A DNA stretch of 64,000 nt from Sinorhizobium arboris LMG 14919. Its GTDB lineage: Bacteria > Pseudomonadota > Alphaproteobacteria > Rhizobiales > Rhizobiaceae. Numbering within the stretch: the stretch's first letter is position 1; each line of letters begins with the position of its first letter. Location of the stretch: contig NZ_ATYB01000009.1 of NCBI RefSeq assembly GCF_000427465.1, forward strand, positions 186,001-250,000. The letters are read 5' to 3'. The notes beneath the pieces were generated by a model. The model ran no database searches. It saw nothing but the letters and a program-made list of their open reading frames with translations, and was not told the origin of the DNA. The translations under genes were made by a program, and so were the position numbers. Below are positions 27,570 through 36,227 of the stretch, piece by piece.

Positions 27570-28264
27570 GAGAGTAGGAGAGAGCTGCAGTCGAGAGGGT
27601 CGCGCTTTTCCGGTGGGATATGAGCCGCTCGACACGTCCGGTTGCGGCGTCGACCAGCTCTTCGACGACGCCGTGCGGGGCGGCGCGATGGTGAAGAAAT
27701 CGGCGACGTGGAGAATATCGTCTTCAATGGGAAGGGCGAGGTTCTTTCGCTGATTGTGGAGGTGGGCGGCCTGTAGCGTGTAGGGATACGCATTTCGGCA
27801 TCCCCAATCCCTTACGTGGCAACTAGCCACTGCTGATTTGAAGTCAATTAAGGTAGCCGGCTAAATACATTGTGGTTTCCTATGCCGCTTTTTTGACGGT
27901 GGATCGGATCACCTCCCACGCCCGAAACCTCCCCTCCCCGTCATCTCGCGTTAGACTAGCCCAGTTTGCCAACGATTCGAAGCGCCAGCTGCGGCGTGAC
28001 ATCGAGCGACCTGGCAACCATGGCACCGAAAACGAGTGGCCCTACGATGACGAGGTTCGCCTGCCGCCCGTGGTCAGCCCTTGAGCGATGGCGAGCGACA
28101 CGATGAATGGTTCGGTTTGGCCTGAAGCAGTCAGCCAATCCACCGCCCGATGTGTGTGGGGGGGTTATTGGCTGCCGAGTTGAGGGGCACCGTACCCAAA
28201 GAAGAGATTCGCTTTGCAGCGGGAGCTATCCTCGCGCCCCACAGCCGCATCGGGAGGGGACGCC
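27570..28264. other. Decayed stretch with PRC-barrel remnant
   Basis: About 700 bases with no intact gene. Apart from the PRC-barrel end at 27687-27776, the minus frame at about 27959-28080 reads ANLVIVGPLVFGAMVARSLD, which looks like a membrane-protein fragment I cannot name. Confidence 0.5.
27687..27776 (+). pseudogene. PRC-barrel domain remnant
   Basis: The frame from 27687 reads DGEEIGDVENIVFNGKGEVL then SLIVEVGGL and a stop at 27776. This is the core of a PRC-barrel domain (DG-x-x-IG-x-VEDVVFD...VIEVGGF). It ends earlier than usual and the upstream half is not found in any frame. Confidence 0.6.
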
Positions 28265-28575
28265 ATGTTCATCAAAACGATCGAACCTGACGAGGCAACG
28301 GGTGAAATCGCATTGCTTTACGAGGCCGAGAAAAAATCAATGGGCCGTGTGATGCAGGCGCCGCAAGCCTGGTCCGCCTGCTGATCGTCGGGCCCGGAGT
28401 TCCGGTAACCCCTCAAACCGCCAGCTCGCCAACGCGGAGCAGATTACGCGCGATGGATCACAGGTAACCAAAGCCAATATACAGCGGCTGCGGGACGTCG
28501 GCTTCACCGATGTCAACATAGCCGACATCGCATTGGCCGCCTCGTTCCGCAATTTTGCCCGCAGGCCTGCTATGC
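28265..28575 (+). pseudogene. Carboxymuconolactone decarboxylase-family (AhpD-like) protein, internally deleted
   Basis: ATG 28265 has a GGGAGGGGA ribosome site and starts MFIKTIEPDEATGEIALLYE, the N-terminus of a peroxidase-related CMD-family protein. The frame stops at 28384. From 28431 another frame gives RDGSQVTKANIQRLRDVGFT then DVNIADIALAASFRNF, the C-terminal part. The middle, which carries the Cys-x-x-Cys active site, has been deleted. Confidence 0.7.
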
Positions 28576-28690
28576 CGGCGGCCCCGGCCGCTTCCGCTAC
28601 CTGCTCTACAAGGACGTCAATCGTCACCCAGACCTGTGAGCAAGGCGGAATGGCGACGTCGCAACCGAGACGTCGCCATCGCATCGGGTG

Positions 28691-29722
28691 CTAGACGCCC
28701 AGCCAGAGCGCTGCCAGGATGAAAGCGGCCAGGAAGACGGTTTCAGCAATCAGCACGGCGAAGGCCTTGCCGCCGACGCCGAGGATGCGGGGCAGGGATG
28801 TCTTGATGCCGACGGCGGCGATGGCGATCAGCAGCGCCCAGCGGGAGAGGTTCCCGGCAAGCTCCGTCACGGGTCCGGGGATATTGAGCCAGGAATTGAT
28901 GCCGGCCAGCACCAGGAAGACGAGGACGAAGCCGGGGATGAGGGGCGCGCGCGCGGCATTCTCGGGCATGCGGCTGCGGAAGACGAGCGCGGCCGTCAGC
29001 ACGACAGGGGCGAGCATGGTGACGCGGATCAGCTTGACGAAGACCGCCGTCTCGCCTGCGGGAACGGAGACCGAGAAGCCCGCGCCCGCGACCTGTGCCA
29101 CGTCGTGGATCGTCGCACCGAGGAAAAGGCCGGTCAGGACATCGGACAGTCCGAGCGAGGCGGCAAGAACCGGGTAGAAGATCATCGCGAGCGTCGACAG
29201 GAGCGTGACGCCGATCACGACGAAGACCATTTCGCGCTCCGCCTCATTGGATTTCGGACGGGCGATGACCGCGGCGATCGCCATGGCTGCCGATGCGCCG
29301 CAGATCGCTACGGCGCCACCGGTCAGGGTGCCGAAGCGGGCATCCTTGCCGGTCAGCCGGGCAGCCAGCAGACCGAAGCCGATCGTTGCGACGACGGCGG
29401 CTGCCAGGACGAGGAGCACGGACAGGCCGAGATCCGAGAACATGGCAATGCTGACGCGAAGGCCGAGAAGGGCGATGCCGGCGCGCAGCAGCGTGCGCGA
29501 GGCGAAGTCGAGGCCGGCCGCACTGCGTTCGTCCTCCGACAGGAAATGCAGCGCCAGGCCGATGAGAATTGCGAGAAGCATGGCCGGAGCGCCGTAGTGC
29601 TCGGACAGGAAGGATGCCGCCAGCGATACCATCACAGCAACGGAGAGGCCGGGAAAAATGGTACGCAGGTATAGGGGAAAGCTGGTCTTTGCCATCTGGT
29701 CACGGGCGGCAGGCTCGGTCAT
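28691..29722 (-). CDS. YeiH-family putative sulfur-oxyanion exporter (UPF0324)
   Basis: 343 residues with about ten membrane helices. Family landmarks: LAILIGLALHFL, GIALLGLRVS, GGAVAICGASAAMAIAAVI and GATIHDVAQVAGAGFSVS. The family is annotated as putative sulfate exporter, and some members are tied to sulfonate degradation. It is the last gene of the minus-strand unit 35396-28691, 63 bases after the TRAP binding protein. In a pathway in which a monooxygenase releases sulfite, export of sulfite or sulfate is the obvious job; this is inferred from context. Confidence 0.88.
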   Translation of the reverse strand: MTEPAARDQMAKTSFPLYLRTIFPGLSVAVMVSLAASFLSEHYGAPAMLLAILIGLALHFLSEDERSAAGLDFASRTLLRAGIALLGLRVSIAMFSDLGLSVLLVLAAAVVATIGFGLLAARLTGKDARFGTLTGGAVAICGASAAMAIAAVIARPKSNEAEREMVFVVIGVTLLSTLAMIFYPVLAASLGLSDVLTGLFLGATIHDVAQVAGAGFSVSVPAGETAVFVKLIRVTMLAPVVLTAALVFRSRMPENAARAPLIPGFVLVFLVLAGINSWLNIPGPVTELAGNLSRWALLIAIAAVGIKTSLPRILGVGGKAFAVLIAETVFLAAFILAALWLGV

Positions 29723-29785
29723 GCGGTTCTGGGTGTCCTGATCGTGGCGGGAGGACGGCGGGAAATTCCGCGCCGCCCCTGATTG

Positions 29786-30847
29786 TCAGTTGATGTCGGC
29801 GGCGCGCTCAGCGTCGACCGTCTTCTGGGCTTCGCTGACGGCCGCCCCGAAGAGGTCAAAGACCTCCTGTCCGCGCGTCACATTGGCCTTGAACCACTCG
29901 AACACCGGTTCCACGGCCGCCTTGAACTCCGCCTTTTCGGCATCCGTAGGAACGTAAACCTCGCCGCCGGCCTTGGCGAAATCGGCATAGGCGCCGATTT
30001 CCTTGCGCTTGGGGCTGGCGAACGTCGCCTGCTGCAGGGCTGCGAAACCGTCGATCACGATCTTGCGCTGGTCTTCGCTCAGTTCGAGGAAGCGGTTGTT
30101 GGACATCCACCAGAAGGCGCCCATGTAGCTGTGGCCGTCCAGTGTCAGGTATTTGAGGCCTGCATCCGGAAACTTCATGCTCATGATATCGGTGATGCCG
30201 TTGGCGGTTCCTTCCACCACGCCGGTCTGCAGCGAGGTGAAGAGTTCCGGCCACGGAATGGGCGTCGGCGCGGCACCCACGGCTGTGGTGATCTTCTGCG
30301 GCAGGTCGGCCGGAACGGTGCGCATCTTCAGCCCGTTGAGGTCGGCCGGCGTCTTGACGGTGCGCCGCGTGTTGGCGTAGTTGCGCCAGCCGCCGGTATT
30401 GCCGATCGTCATGAGACGGATCGTGTTGTTGCTGTCTTCAAGCGCCATGTCCCGCAGCTTCCGGGTGAAGTCGCCCTCCAGAACGGTCTCGGCCACGCGG
30501 TCGTCGCTCATCAGGTAGGGCAGATCGAGAACCTGAATATAGGGGAACAGACCGGCAGCGCCCCCGGAGGTCGAGATATAGATGTCGATGGAGCCGTCTC
30601 CGACGCCCTGAAGGCATTCCTCGCCGGTCGCGCAGAGTTGCGTCCCGATGAAGAGCTCGACCGCGATTGCGCCATTGGACGCGTTCTCGATGTAGTTCTT
30701 GAAGACCACGAGGCCATCGTAGTCCTCGTCGTTCTCGTTGGAGTTGGCGGTCGCCCGCAGGGTGATGTCGGCGGCATGCGGCAGCGTCGTTGCAGCCATC
30801 ACCAGCGAACTGGCGACCAGAAGTGTTTTCATCAGATGTTTGAGCAT
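29786..30847 (-). CDS. TRAP transporter substrate-binding protein (DctP type)
   Basis: 353 residues from ATG 30847 with GGAGG upstream. Signal peptide (LLVASSLVMAATTLPHA) then a DctP domain: GTQLCATGEECLQGVGDGSI, LKMRTVPADLPQK with the conserved Arg that binds a carboxylate or, in sulfonate binders, a sulfonate, and TGVVEGTANGITDIMSMKF. It captures the substrate in the periplasm and hands it to the DctQM membrane complex encoded just upstream. Confidence 0.92.
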   Translation of the reverse strand: MLKHLMKTLLVASSLVMAATTLPHAADITLRATANSNENDEDYDGLVVFKNYIENASNGAIAVELFIGTQLCATGEECLQGVGDGSIDIYISTSGGAAGLFPYIQVLDLPYLMSDDRVAETVLEGDFTRKLRDMALEDSNNTIRLMTIGNTGGWRNYANTRRTVKTPADLNGLKMRTVPADLPQKITTAVGAAPTPIPWPELFTSLQTGVVEGTANGITDIMSMKFPDAGLKYLTLDGHSYMGAFWWMSNNRFLELSEDQRKIVIDGFAALQQATFASPKRKEIGAYADFAKAGGEVYVPTDAEKAEFKAAVEPVFEWFKANVTRGQEVFDLFGAAVSEAQKTVDAERAADIN

Positions 30848-30885
30848 TTTGGTTCCTCCCTTTTTTCTCAATCTCTTGTTTCGGT

Positions 30886-32178
30886 TCAGTCGATAAACCC
30901 CGCCAGACGGGGAACCGTCAGGCAGATCGCGGGAAAGTATGTAATCAGGAGAATCGCCACCACCTCGACCAGCAGGAACGGAAGCGTCGCGCGGGCAACC
31001 GTCTCGACCCTCAGGCCGGAAACGGAGGACGTGACGAAAAGCACGAGTCCCATGGGCGGTGTCAGAAGGCCGACGGTCAGGTTGACCGCCATGATGATGG
31101 CGAAGTGAACCGGATCGACGCCGAGCGAGGTGAAGATCGGTCCGAGGATGGGTCCGAGAATGATGATCGCCGGGCCGGCGTCCAGAAACATGCCGACGAT
31201 GAACAGCAGCAGGTTGATCAGCAGCAGCAGGATCAGCGGATTGTCCGACAGTGTCAGAATGAAGGCTGCCAAAATTTCCGGCGTGTGCGCGAGGCTGGCG
31301 ACGGTCTTGAAGGCCATCGCCGCGCCGACGAGCAGCAGGACGACGGCTGACGTCATGCCGGCGCGGATCAGGATGTCGGGCATGTCGCCGGCGCGAAGAC
31401 TGCGCAGCACGAATATTGCGATCAGCGCCGCATAGCCCGCGGCGATCGCGGAGGCTTCGGTGGGGGTGAAAATGCCGCCGAGAATGCCGCCCATGATGAT
31501 GACCGGGGTCATCAGCGGCCAGAAGGCCTTGAGGCTGGCATCGCCGCACTCCTTCCAGCTTGAGCGCTGGGTGGCCGGCGGCAGGTTCTCCCGGTTTGCC
31601 AGCAGGCGCACGACCACCATCAGACTGACGCCGATGAGGATGCCCGGCACGATGCCGGCCAGGAAGAGGGCGGCGACGCTCTCGCCCATGACATAGGCGT
31701 AGATGATCATGATGCCGGACGGCGGAATGATCGGCCCGATGATCGAGGACGCGGCCGTGACGGCGGCGGCAAAGCGGCGCGAATATCCCTGCCTTTCCAT
31801 GGCCGGGATCAGCATGGAGCCTAGCGCCGAGACATCGGCGACCGCAGAGCCCGAGAGGCCTGCAAACAGCATCGACGACAGGATGTTGACATGGGCAAGG
31901 CCGCCGCGCAGATGCCCGATGACGGCCTGCGAGAACTCGACCAGCCGGAGGGTGATGCCGGCCCGGTTCATCAGTTCGCCGGCCAGCATGAAGAACGGAA
32001 TGGCCATCAGCGGGAAGCTGTCCATGCCGTTATAGACATTGCGGTAGAGCAGCACGATGTCGCGCTCCTGGCCGTTCAGCCAGAGCAGGATGGCGGGCGC
32101 GGCGATGAGGCCGAACATGACCGGCAGGCCGAGCATCAGGAAAACGAGGAAAAGCGGCAGGAACAGTCCCAGCATCAT
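30886..32178 (-). CDS. TRAP transporter large permease (DctM type)
   Basis: 430 residues, about twelve helices. Landmarks: GLPVMFGLIAAPAILLW, MAIPFFMLAGELMNRAGI, GPIIPPSGIMIIYAYVMGES and the C-terminal TPPMGLVLFVTSSVSG. It carries the Na+/H+-coupled transport path. Its start overlaps the small permease stop by four bases. Confidence 0.94.
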   Translation of the reverse strand: MMLGLFLPLFLVFLMLGLPVMFGLIAAPAILLWLNGQERDIVLLYRNVYNGMDSFPLMAIPFFMLAGELMNRAGITLRLVEFSQAVIGHLRGGLAHVNILSSMLFAGLSGSAVADVSALGSMLIPAMERQGYSRRFAAAVTAASSIIGPIIPPSGIMIIYAYVMGESVAALFLAGIVPGILIGVSLMVVVRLLANRENLPPATQRSSWKECGDASLKAFWPLMTPVIIMGGILGGIFTPTEASAIAAGYAALIAIFVLRSLRAGDMPDILIRAGMTSAVVLLLVGAAMAFKTVASLAHTPEILAAFILTLSDNPLILLLLINLLLFIVGMFLDAGPAIIILGPILGPIFTSLGVDPVHFAIIMAVNLTVGLLTPPMGLVLFVTSSVSGLRVETVARATLPFLLVEVVAILLITYFPAICLTVPRLAGFID

Positions 32179-32765
32179 TCAGCCCCCAAGGTGGTGCTCA
32201 TCGGAATCGGCAGCAGTCGCGATGCGGCGCCGAAGAGGCTTGCGACGCACCGCAGGATCAGTTCGACATTCACGGCAAACATCACGGTCACACCGGTCGC
32301 AAGCGATGCCATCATCCAGCTTCGCGGCACCTTCATCCATTGCGCAAGGTCGAGCGACACGGGGATGCTGAGGGACGGCATGGTAAAGCGTCCGCCAAGT
32401 CCTGTTACCTCGTTCCAGCCGATGCGCAGGCCCCACCACAGGACCACTGCGGATATGAGGAGAAGAACAAGGTTGAGGATGGCTGCGGGCAATCTCGGAA
32501 GAACGGAGACGACCAGCTCAATGCTGACGAAGCCGCCGCGGCGGAAGGCCGTCGGCGCCATCAGGCCCGTCATCCAGAGCATGAGGAAGCGGGAAAACTC
32601 CTCCGTCCACGGCAGGGCGTTGCCCAGGCCGTAGCGGAAGAGAACCTGAACGAGGATGACGATGACCATGACGCCAAGGCAGGCGCCGCCGAGCCACCGG
32701 CCGATCGTCAAAAGGGTGGCATTCACTCTGCCAAGATGTCCGGCAGCCGCCAGAAGTAGGTCCAT
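32175..32765 (-). CDS. TRAP transporter small permease (DctQ type)
   Basis: 196 residues with four helices; PWTEEFSRFLMLWMTGLMAP is the DctQ signature. ATG 32765 has GGGAGGAA upstream. It sits 53 bases after the flavin reductase, so monooxygenase and transporter genes form one unit. Confidence 0.92.
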   Translation of the reverse strand: MDLLLAAAGHLGRVNATLLTIGRWLGGACLGVMVIVILVQVLFRYGLGNALPWTEEFSRFLMLWMTGLMAPTAFRRGGFVSIELVVSVLPRLPAAILNLVLLLISAVVLWWGLRIGWNEVTGLGGRFTMPSLSIPVSLDLAQWMKVPRSWMMASLATGVTVMFAVNVELILRCVASLFGAASRLLPIPMSTTLGAE

Positions 32766-32818
32766 TTATTCCTCCCGGGCGCTGTCCGGCTTCTCCTCCG
32801 AAGCCGGATGCGCCAGCT

Positions 32819-33349
32819 TCATGCCATCTGAGCGAAGCGTCCGAAGCTCCCCTTCGAAAAGCAGAGCGGTTCACCCTCCCGGTGTGCCGCCCGCAGGACA
32901 CGTCCGAGAAGGATCGTGTGGTCGCCGGCATCATAGCGGTCGGCGCGCGCGCATTCGAAGCGGGCAAGCGTGCCCCTGATCACCGGCACGCCTTCGGAAT
33001 TTTCCTGCCAGTCGATGCCGTCGAAGCCGCGTCCGCCGCGTGTGAACCGGGCGCTGAGTTCGTTCTGGTCGGCGCTGAGAACGTGGATGACGAAATGGTC
33101 TGCGGCCGTGAACAGTTCATGGCGGCTGGAACTCTTGGCCGGCGACCACAGGACCAGGGGCGGATCAAGGGAGACGGACGCGAAACTGTTGACGGTCATG
33201 CCCGAGGGACCCTCCGGCCCGGACACGGTGACGACCGTGACACCCGTCGTGAAACTGCCGAGTGCGTTGCGCAGCGACCGGGCGTTGGTCGGCTCGGGTA
33301 TGAAGAGATGTTCACCGTTCGAAGTGGCAATATTGGCAGCCATCATCAC
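32819..33349 (-). CDS. NAD(P)H:flavin reductase (HpaC/SmoA-like), partner of the monooxygenase
   Basis: 176 residues. The FMN-binding split-barrel is clear: RNALGSFTTGVTVVTVSGPE, GMTVNSFASVSLDPPLVLWS, HFVIHVLSADQ and the C-terminal FSKGSFGRFA. It supplies FMNH2 to the two-component monooxygenase at 34239-35396. It overlaps the aldo/keto reductase by four bases. The equivalent gene in the sulfoquinovose monooxygenase pathway is smoA. Confidence 0.9.
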   Translation of the reverse strand: MMMAANIATSNGEHLFIPEPTNARSLRNALGSFTTGVTVVTVSGPEGPSGMTVNSFASVSLDPPLVLWSPAKSSSRHELFTAADHFVIHVLSADQNELSARFTRGGRGFDGIDWQENSEGVPVIRGTLARFECARADRYDAGDHTILLGRVLRAAHREGEPLCFSKGSFGRFAQMA

Positions 33350-34239
33350 GCGACCTCCTGTCCTGTCGCCAGAGTGTAGAGTTCAAACCAGGTTTGCCGG
33401 TCCATCTCAATCCTGGCCGCTTCCGAGATCCGCGAAATGCGCTCGAGAGTGTTGGTGCCGAGAACCGGGAGGATCCGCGCCGGATGACGCAGCAGCCAGG
33501 CAATTGCTGCCGCACCCGCATCCGTTCCGAATGTGGCGCCGAGCTTTTCCAGCGCGGCGGTCAATTCGCCGTTCGATGCCGAAAAGAGCGCTCCGCCGCC
33601 GAGCGGCGACCAGGCCATCGGCGGGATCCTGCGTTCCTGCAGAAAGGCCAGATCCCCGTTGGTGAAGGCCTCGGTGGCAACCAGGCTCATTTCGATCTGG
33701 TTGGTCGCAAGCCGCGTCTGCATGGCCGATTGCAGCAGCGAGAAATCGAAGGGCCTGAAATTCGAGACGCCGACGGCCCTGACCTTGCCGGAGGCGACCA
33801 GCGCGTCAAGCGCCGATCCGGTTTCCTCGGGATCGATCAGCGGGTCGGGGCGATGGATCAGAAGCAGGTCGACACGATCGGTCGCAATGTCGCGCAGCGA
33901 AGCCTCGACGGAGGCCGTGATGTGGGTACGGGTCGTGTCGTAGTGCTTGACGCGCGCGCTCGCATGGCGGCCGGCAGGCGCGACGATCCCGCATTTGGTG
34001 ACGATCTCGATCCGCTCGCGCAGATGTGGCGCTGCGCGAAGGGCGCCGCCGAGAATGGCCTCGGCGGTATAGCCACCGTAGATGTCCGCCTGGTCGATCG
34101 TGGTAATGCCCTGTTCGAGGCAGCGCTCGATCTTCGCCTGAACATGCACCGGCGACGTGTCGGCATCGTCGCCGATCCGCCACATGCCGTAGACGAGGCG
34201 GCTCAGGCTCAGGTCGGGGGAAAGGGAAATGCGGTCCAT
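33346..34239 (-). CDS. Aldo/keto reductase (YdhF-like; SmoB role possible)
   Basis: 297 residues. The AKR tetrad is visible: the Asp of TIDQADIYGGY, the Tyr of the same segment, the Lys of VTKCGI and the His of LLIHRPDPLIDPEETG. GVSNFRPFDFSLLQ follows, and the closest family I recall is YdhF. It sits between the monooxygenase (1-base overlap, TAATG) and the flavin reductase (4-base overlap), so it acts in the same pathway. In the sulfo-SMO pathway an AKR reduces 6-oxo-glucose to glucose; that role is plausible here but not proven. Confidence 0.9.
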   Translation of the reverse strand: MDRISLSPDLSLSRLVYGMWRIGDDADTSPVHVQAKIERCLEQGITTIDQADIYGGYTAEAILGGALRAAPHLRERIEIVTKCGIVAPAGRHASARVKHYDTTRTHITASVEASLRDIATDRVDLLLIHRPDPLIDPEETGSALDALVASGKVRAVGVSNFRPFDFSLLQSAMQTRLATNQIEMSLVATEAFTNGDLAFLQERRIPPMAWSPLGGGALFSASNGELTAALEKLGATFGTDAGAAAIAWLLRHPARILPVLGTNTLERISRISEAARIEMDRQTWFELYTLATGQEVA

Positions 34240-35396
34240 TAGCGGCGAACTCCTATGCCAAGCGGGGTTGCCGGCGTTTCATCGGGAACGCGGCCGTATT
34301 CGTGCGGGAGAGAGCAGGTCTTGAGCTGAGGCAGAACCTTCGTGCCGAAATGCTCCGCCTCGTCGAGATGCGGGTATCCGGACAGGATGAACGCGCGGAT
34401 GCCTATTTTCCGGTAGGCTTCCAGCTCGCTGAGGATGCGATCGGTGGAGCCGACGAGGGCCGCGCCGCAGCCGGAACGGGCCCGGCCGACGCCGGTCCAC
34501 AGGTTCGGCTCGATATAGCCGAACTGGTCGGCAAGTTCGCGGGCGCGGGCCTGATGCGAGACGCCGAGGGAAATGCTGTCATGGGCCCGGTCGCGGATAA
34601 GCTTGCCATATTCGTCGTCGAGCCGGGAGACGAGATGCTCAGCATATTCGCGGGCTTCCTGCTCCGTGTCGCGCACCACCATGTGGACGCGCAGACCGTA
34701 GTCGAGCGTGCGGCCATGGGCCTCGGCGCGAGCGTGGGCGGCCTTCATGCGGCCGGCAAGCGCCTCGCGGGTTTCCGGCCACATCAGGTAGACGTCGCAT
34801 TGCGCGCCGCACAGTTCGAGCGCATCGGGAGAATAGCCGCCGAAATAGAGAAGCGGGCCGCCATTCTGCTGGTAGGGCCTTGCCGGGTCCGTGGAAACGC
34901 CCTTGAAATTGTAGATCTCGCCGTCATGGTCGATCGTGTCGCGGGTCCAGGCCTGGCGCAGGATCTCCACCACTTCATGGCTGCGGCGGTAGCGATAGGC
35001 GCTGTCGGCGGTCTCGCCGGGGAAGTCCGAACTGATGACGTTGAGAGTGAGGCGGCCCTTGAGCATGTGGTCGAGCGTGGCGACCGTGCGCGCCAGCATG
35101 ATCGGCTGCATCTCGCCGCAGCGAATGGCGGCCAGGAAGTTGATGTCGCTGGTAAGCGGCGCGCAGCCGGCAACGAAGCTCAGCGTATCCTGTCCGACCT
35201 GATAGGAGGACGGGCAGAGAATGTTGCGGAAGCCATGCTTCTCCGCCGCTTTCACGATGTCGGAGCAATGCTCGAAGCTCGAGCGCAGCGCGCCGTCGGG
35301 AACGCCGAGATAGGCGTAGTCATCCGAGCAGAGCGCCGCGAACCACGAAACTTCCGCGGCGTCCAGATCCGCCGATGTCACAGGGACGATGCTCAT
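34239..35396 (-). CDS. FMNH2-dependent sulfonate monooxygenase (SsuD/SmoC-like, LLM class)
   Basis: 385 residues. ATG 35396 has GGAGGAG upstream. A luciferase-like TIM barrel with the SsuD-type active-site stretches: YGLRVHMVVRDTEQEA (Arg and His of SsuD R226/H228), VGRARSGCGAALVGS (R297 region, which contacts the sulfonate) and LSGYPHLDEA (Y331). The enzyme inserts oxygen at the C-S bond and releases sulfite plus an aldehyde. The companions (flavin reductase, aldehyde-reducing AKR, sulfur exporter) point to a sugar sulfonate such as sulfoquinovose rather than a simple alkanesulfonate. No SsuABC transporter is nearby. Confidence 0.92.
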   Translation of the reverse strand: MSIVPVTSADLDAAEVSWFAALCSDDYAYLGVPDGALRSSFEHCSDIVKAAEKHGFRNILCPSSYQVGQDTLSFVAGCAPLTSDINFLAAIRCGEMQPIMLARTVATLDHMLKGRLTLNVISSDFPGETADSAYRYRRSHEVVEILRQAWTRDTIDHDGEIYNFKGVSTDPARPYQQNGGPLLYFGGYSPDALELCGAQCDVYLMWPETREALAGRMKAAHARAEAHGRTLDYGLRVHMVVRDTEQEAREYAEHLVSRLDDEYGKLIRDRAHDSISLGVSHQARARELADQFGYIEPNLWTGVGRARSGCGAALVGSTDRILSELEAYRKIGIRAFILSGYPHLDEAEHFGTKVLPQLKTCSLPHEYGRVPDETPATPLGIGVRR

Positions 35397-35440
35397 AAAT
35401 CTCCTCCGGGTGCTGCAATTTCCTCTTGCCTATCATCCGC

Positions 35441-35456
35441 ATTGATGTAGATCAAT
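35441..35456. promoter_or_regulatory. Candidate GntR operator in the divergent promoter
   Basis: ATTGAT-GTAG-ATCAAT is an inverted repeat with 6-base arms and a 4-base spacer, followed at 35460-35466 by another GTATCAA half-site. It lies 45 bases before both the monooxygenase start (35396) and the GntR start (35502), where an autoregulating GntR/UTRA repressor would bind. Confidence 0.5.
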
Positions 35457-35501
35457 AGTGTATCAATTTTTCCTGCGCAGCGTCGCGACGGTTTCGAAGC
35501 C

Positions 35502-36206
35502 ATGAATCAAACGAACGGAAGTCTGCCGATCTATCTCCAGATCACGGAGCTGCTGGTGCGCGATATCGCGGCCGGCCGGCTGATCGACGGGGAAAAGCTC
35601 GCGCCGGAGCGGGACATGGCGGAAAAACTGGGCATCGCCGTCGGGACATTGCGCAAGTCGCTTGCCGAATTGCAGGCGCGCGGACTTCTGGAGCGGGTTC
35701 AGGGCTCGGGCAATTACGTCCGTGCAATCAGCGATCCGCAGAGCGTCTATTCGATGTTTCGGCTGGAGCTTCTGGGCGGCGGTGGCCTGCCGACGGCAGA
35801 AGTCCTCGATGTCACCCGGCTGGAAAAGCCGGCAGAGTTACCAGAATTCGGCACGTCCGCCGAAGGGCACCGGATCCGCCGAATCCGGCGGCTGAGCGGC
35901 AAGGTCGCCGCGCTGGAGGAAATCTGGCTCGACGGTTCCTTTGCCGATGTGGTGACGCGCGAGGATCTTTCGGAATCGCTCTACCTCTACTACCGGACGC
36001 GGCTTGGCCTGTGGATCGCGCGGGCGGAGGACCATGTCTATCTGGACAGCGTGCCCGACTGGGCGCCCGAGGTCTTCGCCCTGCGGCCGGGAGCCCCCAT
36101 CACTCATGTCCTGCGCATCAGCTATTCCCAGAGCGGAACGCGGGCCGAAGTGTCCCGCACATGGTTCGATCACGATGTCGCGCGCTATGTGACGCGGCTC
36201 AAGTAG
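35502..36206 (+). CDS. GntR-family regulator, HutC/UTRA subfamily
   Basis: 234 residues. The N-terminal winged helix reads LVRDIAAGRLIDGEKLAPER and GTLRKSLAELQARGLLERVQ, followed by a UTRA effector domain (RIRRIRRLSGKVAALEEIWL; ITHVLRISYSQSG). It is divergent from the monooxygenase operon and 22 bases upstream of the Gfo/Idh/MocA gene. UTRA domains commonly bind sugars or sugar phosphates, which supports a sugar sulfonate as pathway substrate. Confidence 0.92.
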   Translation: MNQTNGSLPIYLQITELLVRDIAAGRLIDGEKLAPERDMAEKLGIAVGTLRKSLAELQARGLLERVQGSGNYVRAISDPQSVYSMFRLELLGGGGLPTAEVLDVTRLEKPAELPEFGTSAEGHRIRRIRRLSGKVAALEEIWLDGSFADVVTREDLSESLYLYYRTRLGLWIARAEDHVYLDSVPDWAPEVFALRPGAPITHVLRISYSQSGTRAEVSRTWFDHDVARYVTRLK

Positions 36207-36227
36207 AGAGCAGAGAGGAAGACAGCC

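Noticed and set aside
28688..31108. Two long plus-strand ORFs opposite YeiH and the TRAP genes
   Set aside because: Low-complexity Gly/Asp/His/Arg composition, typical of the antisense frame of membrane-protein genes.
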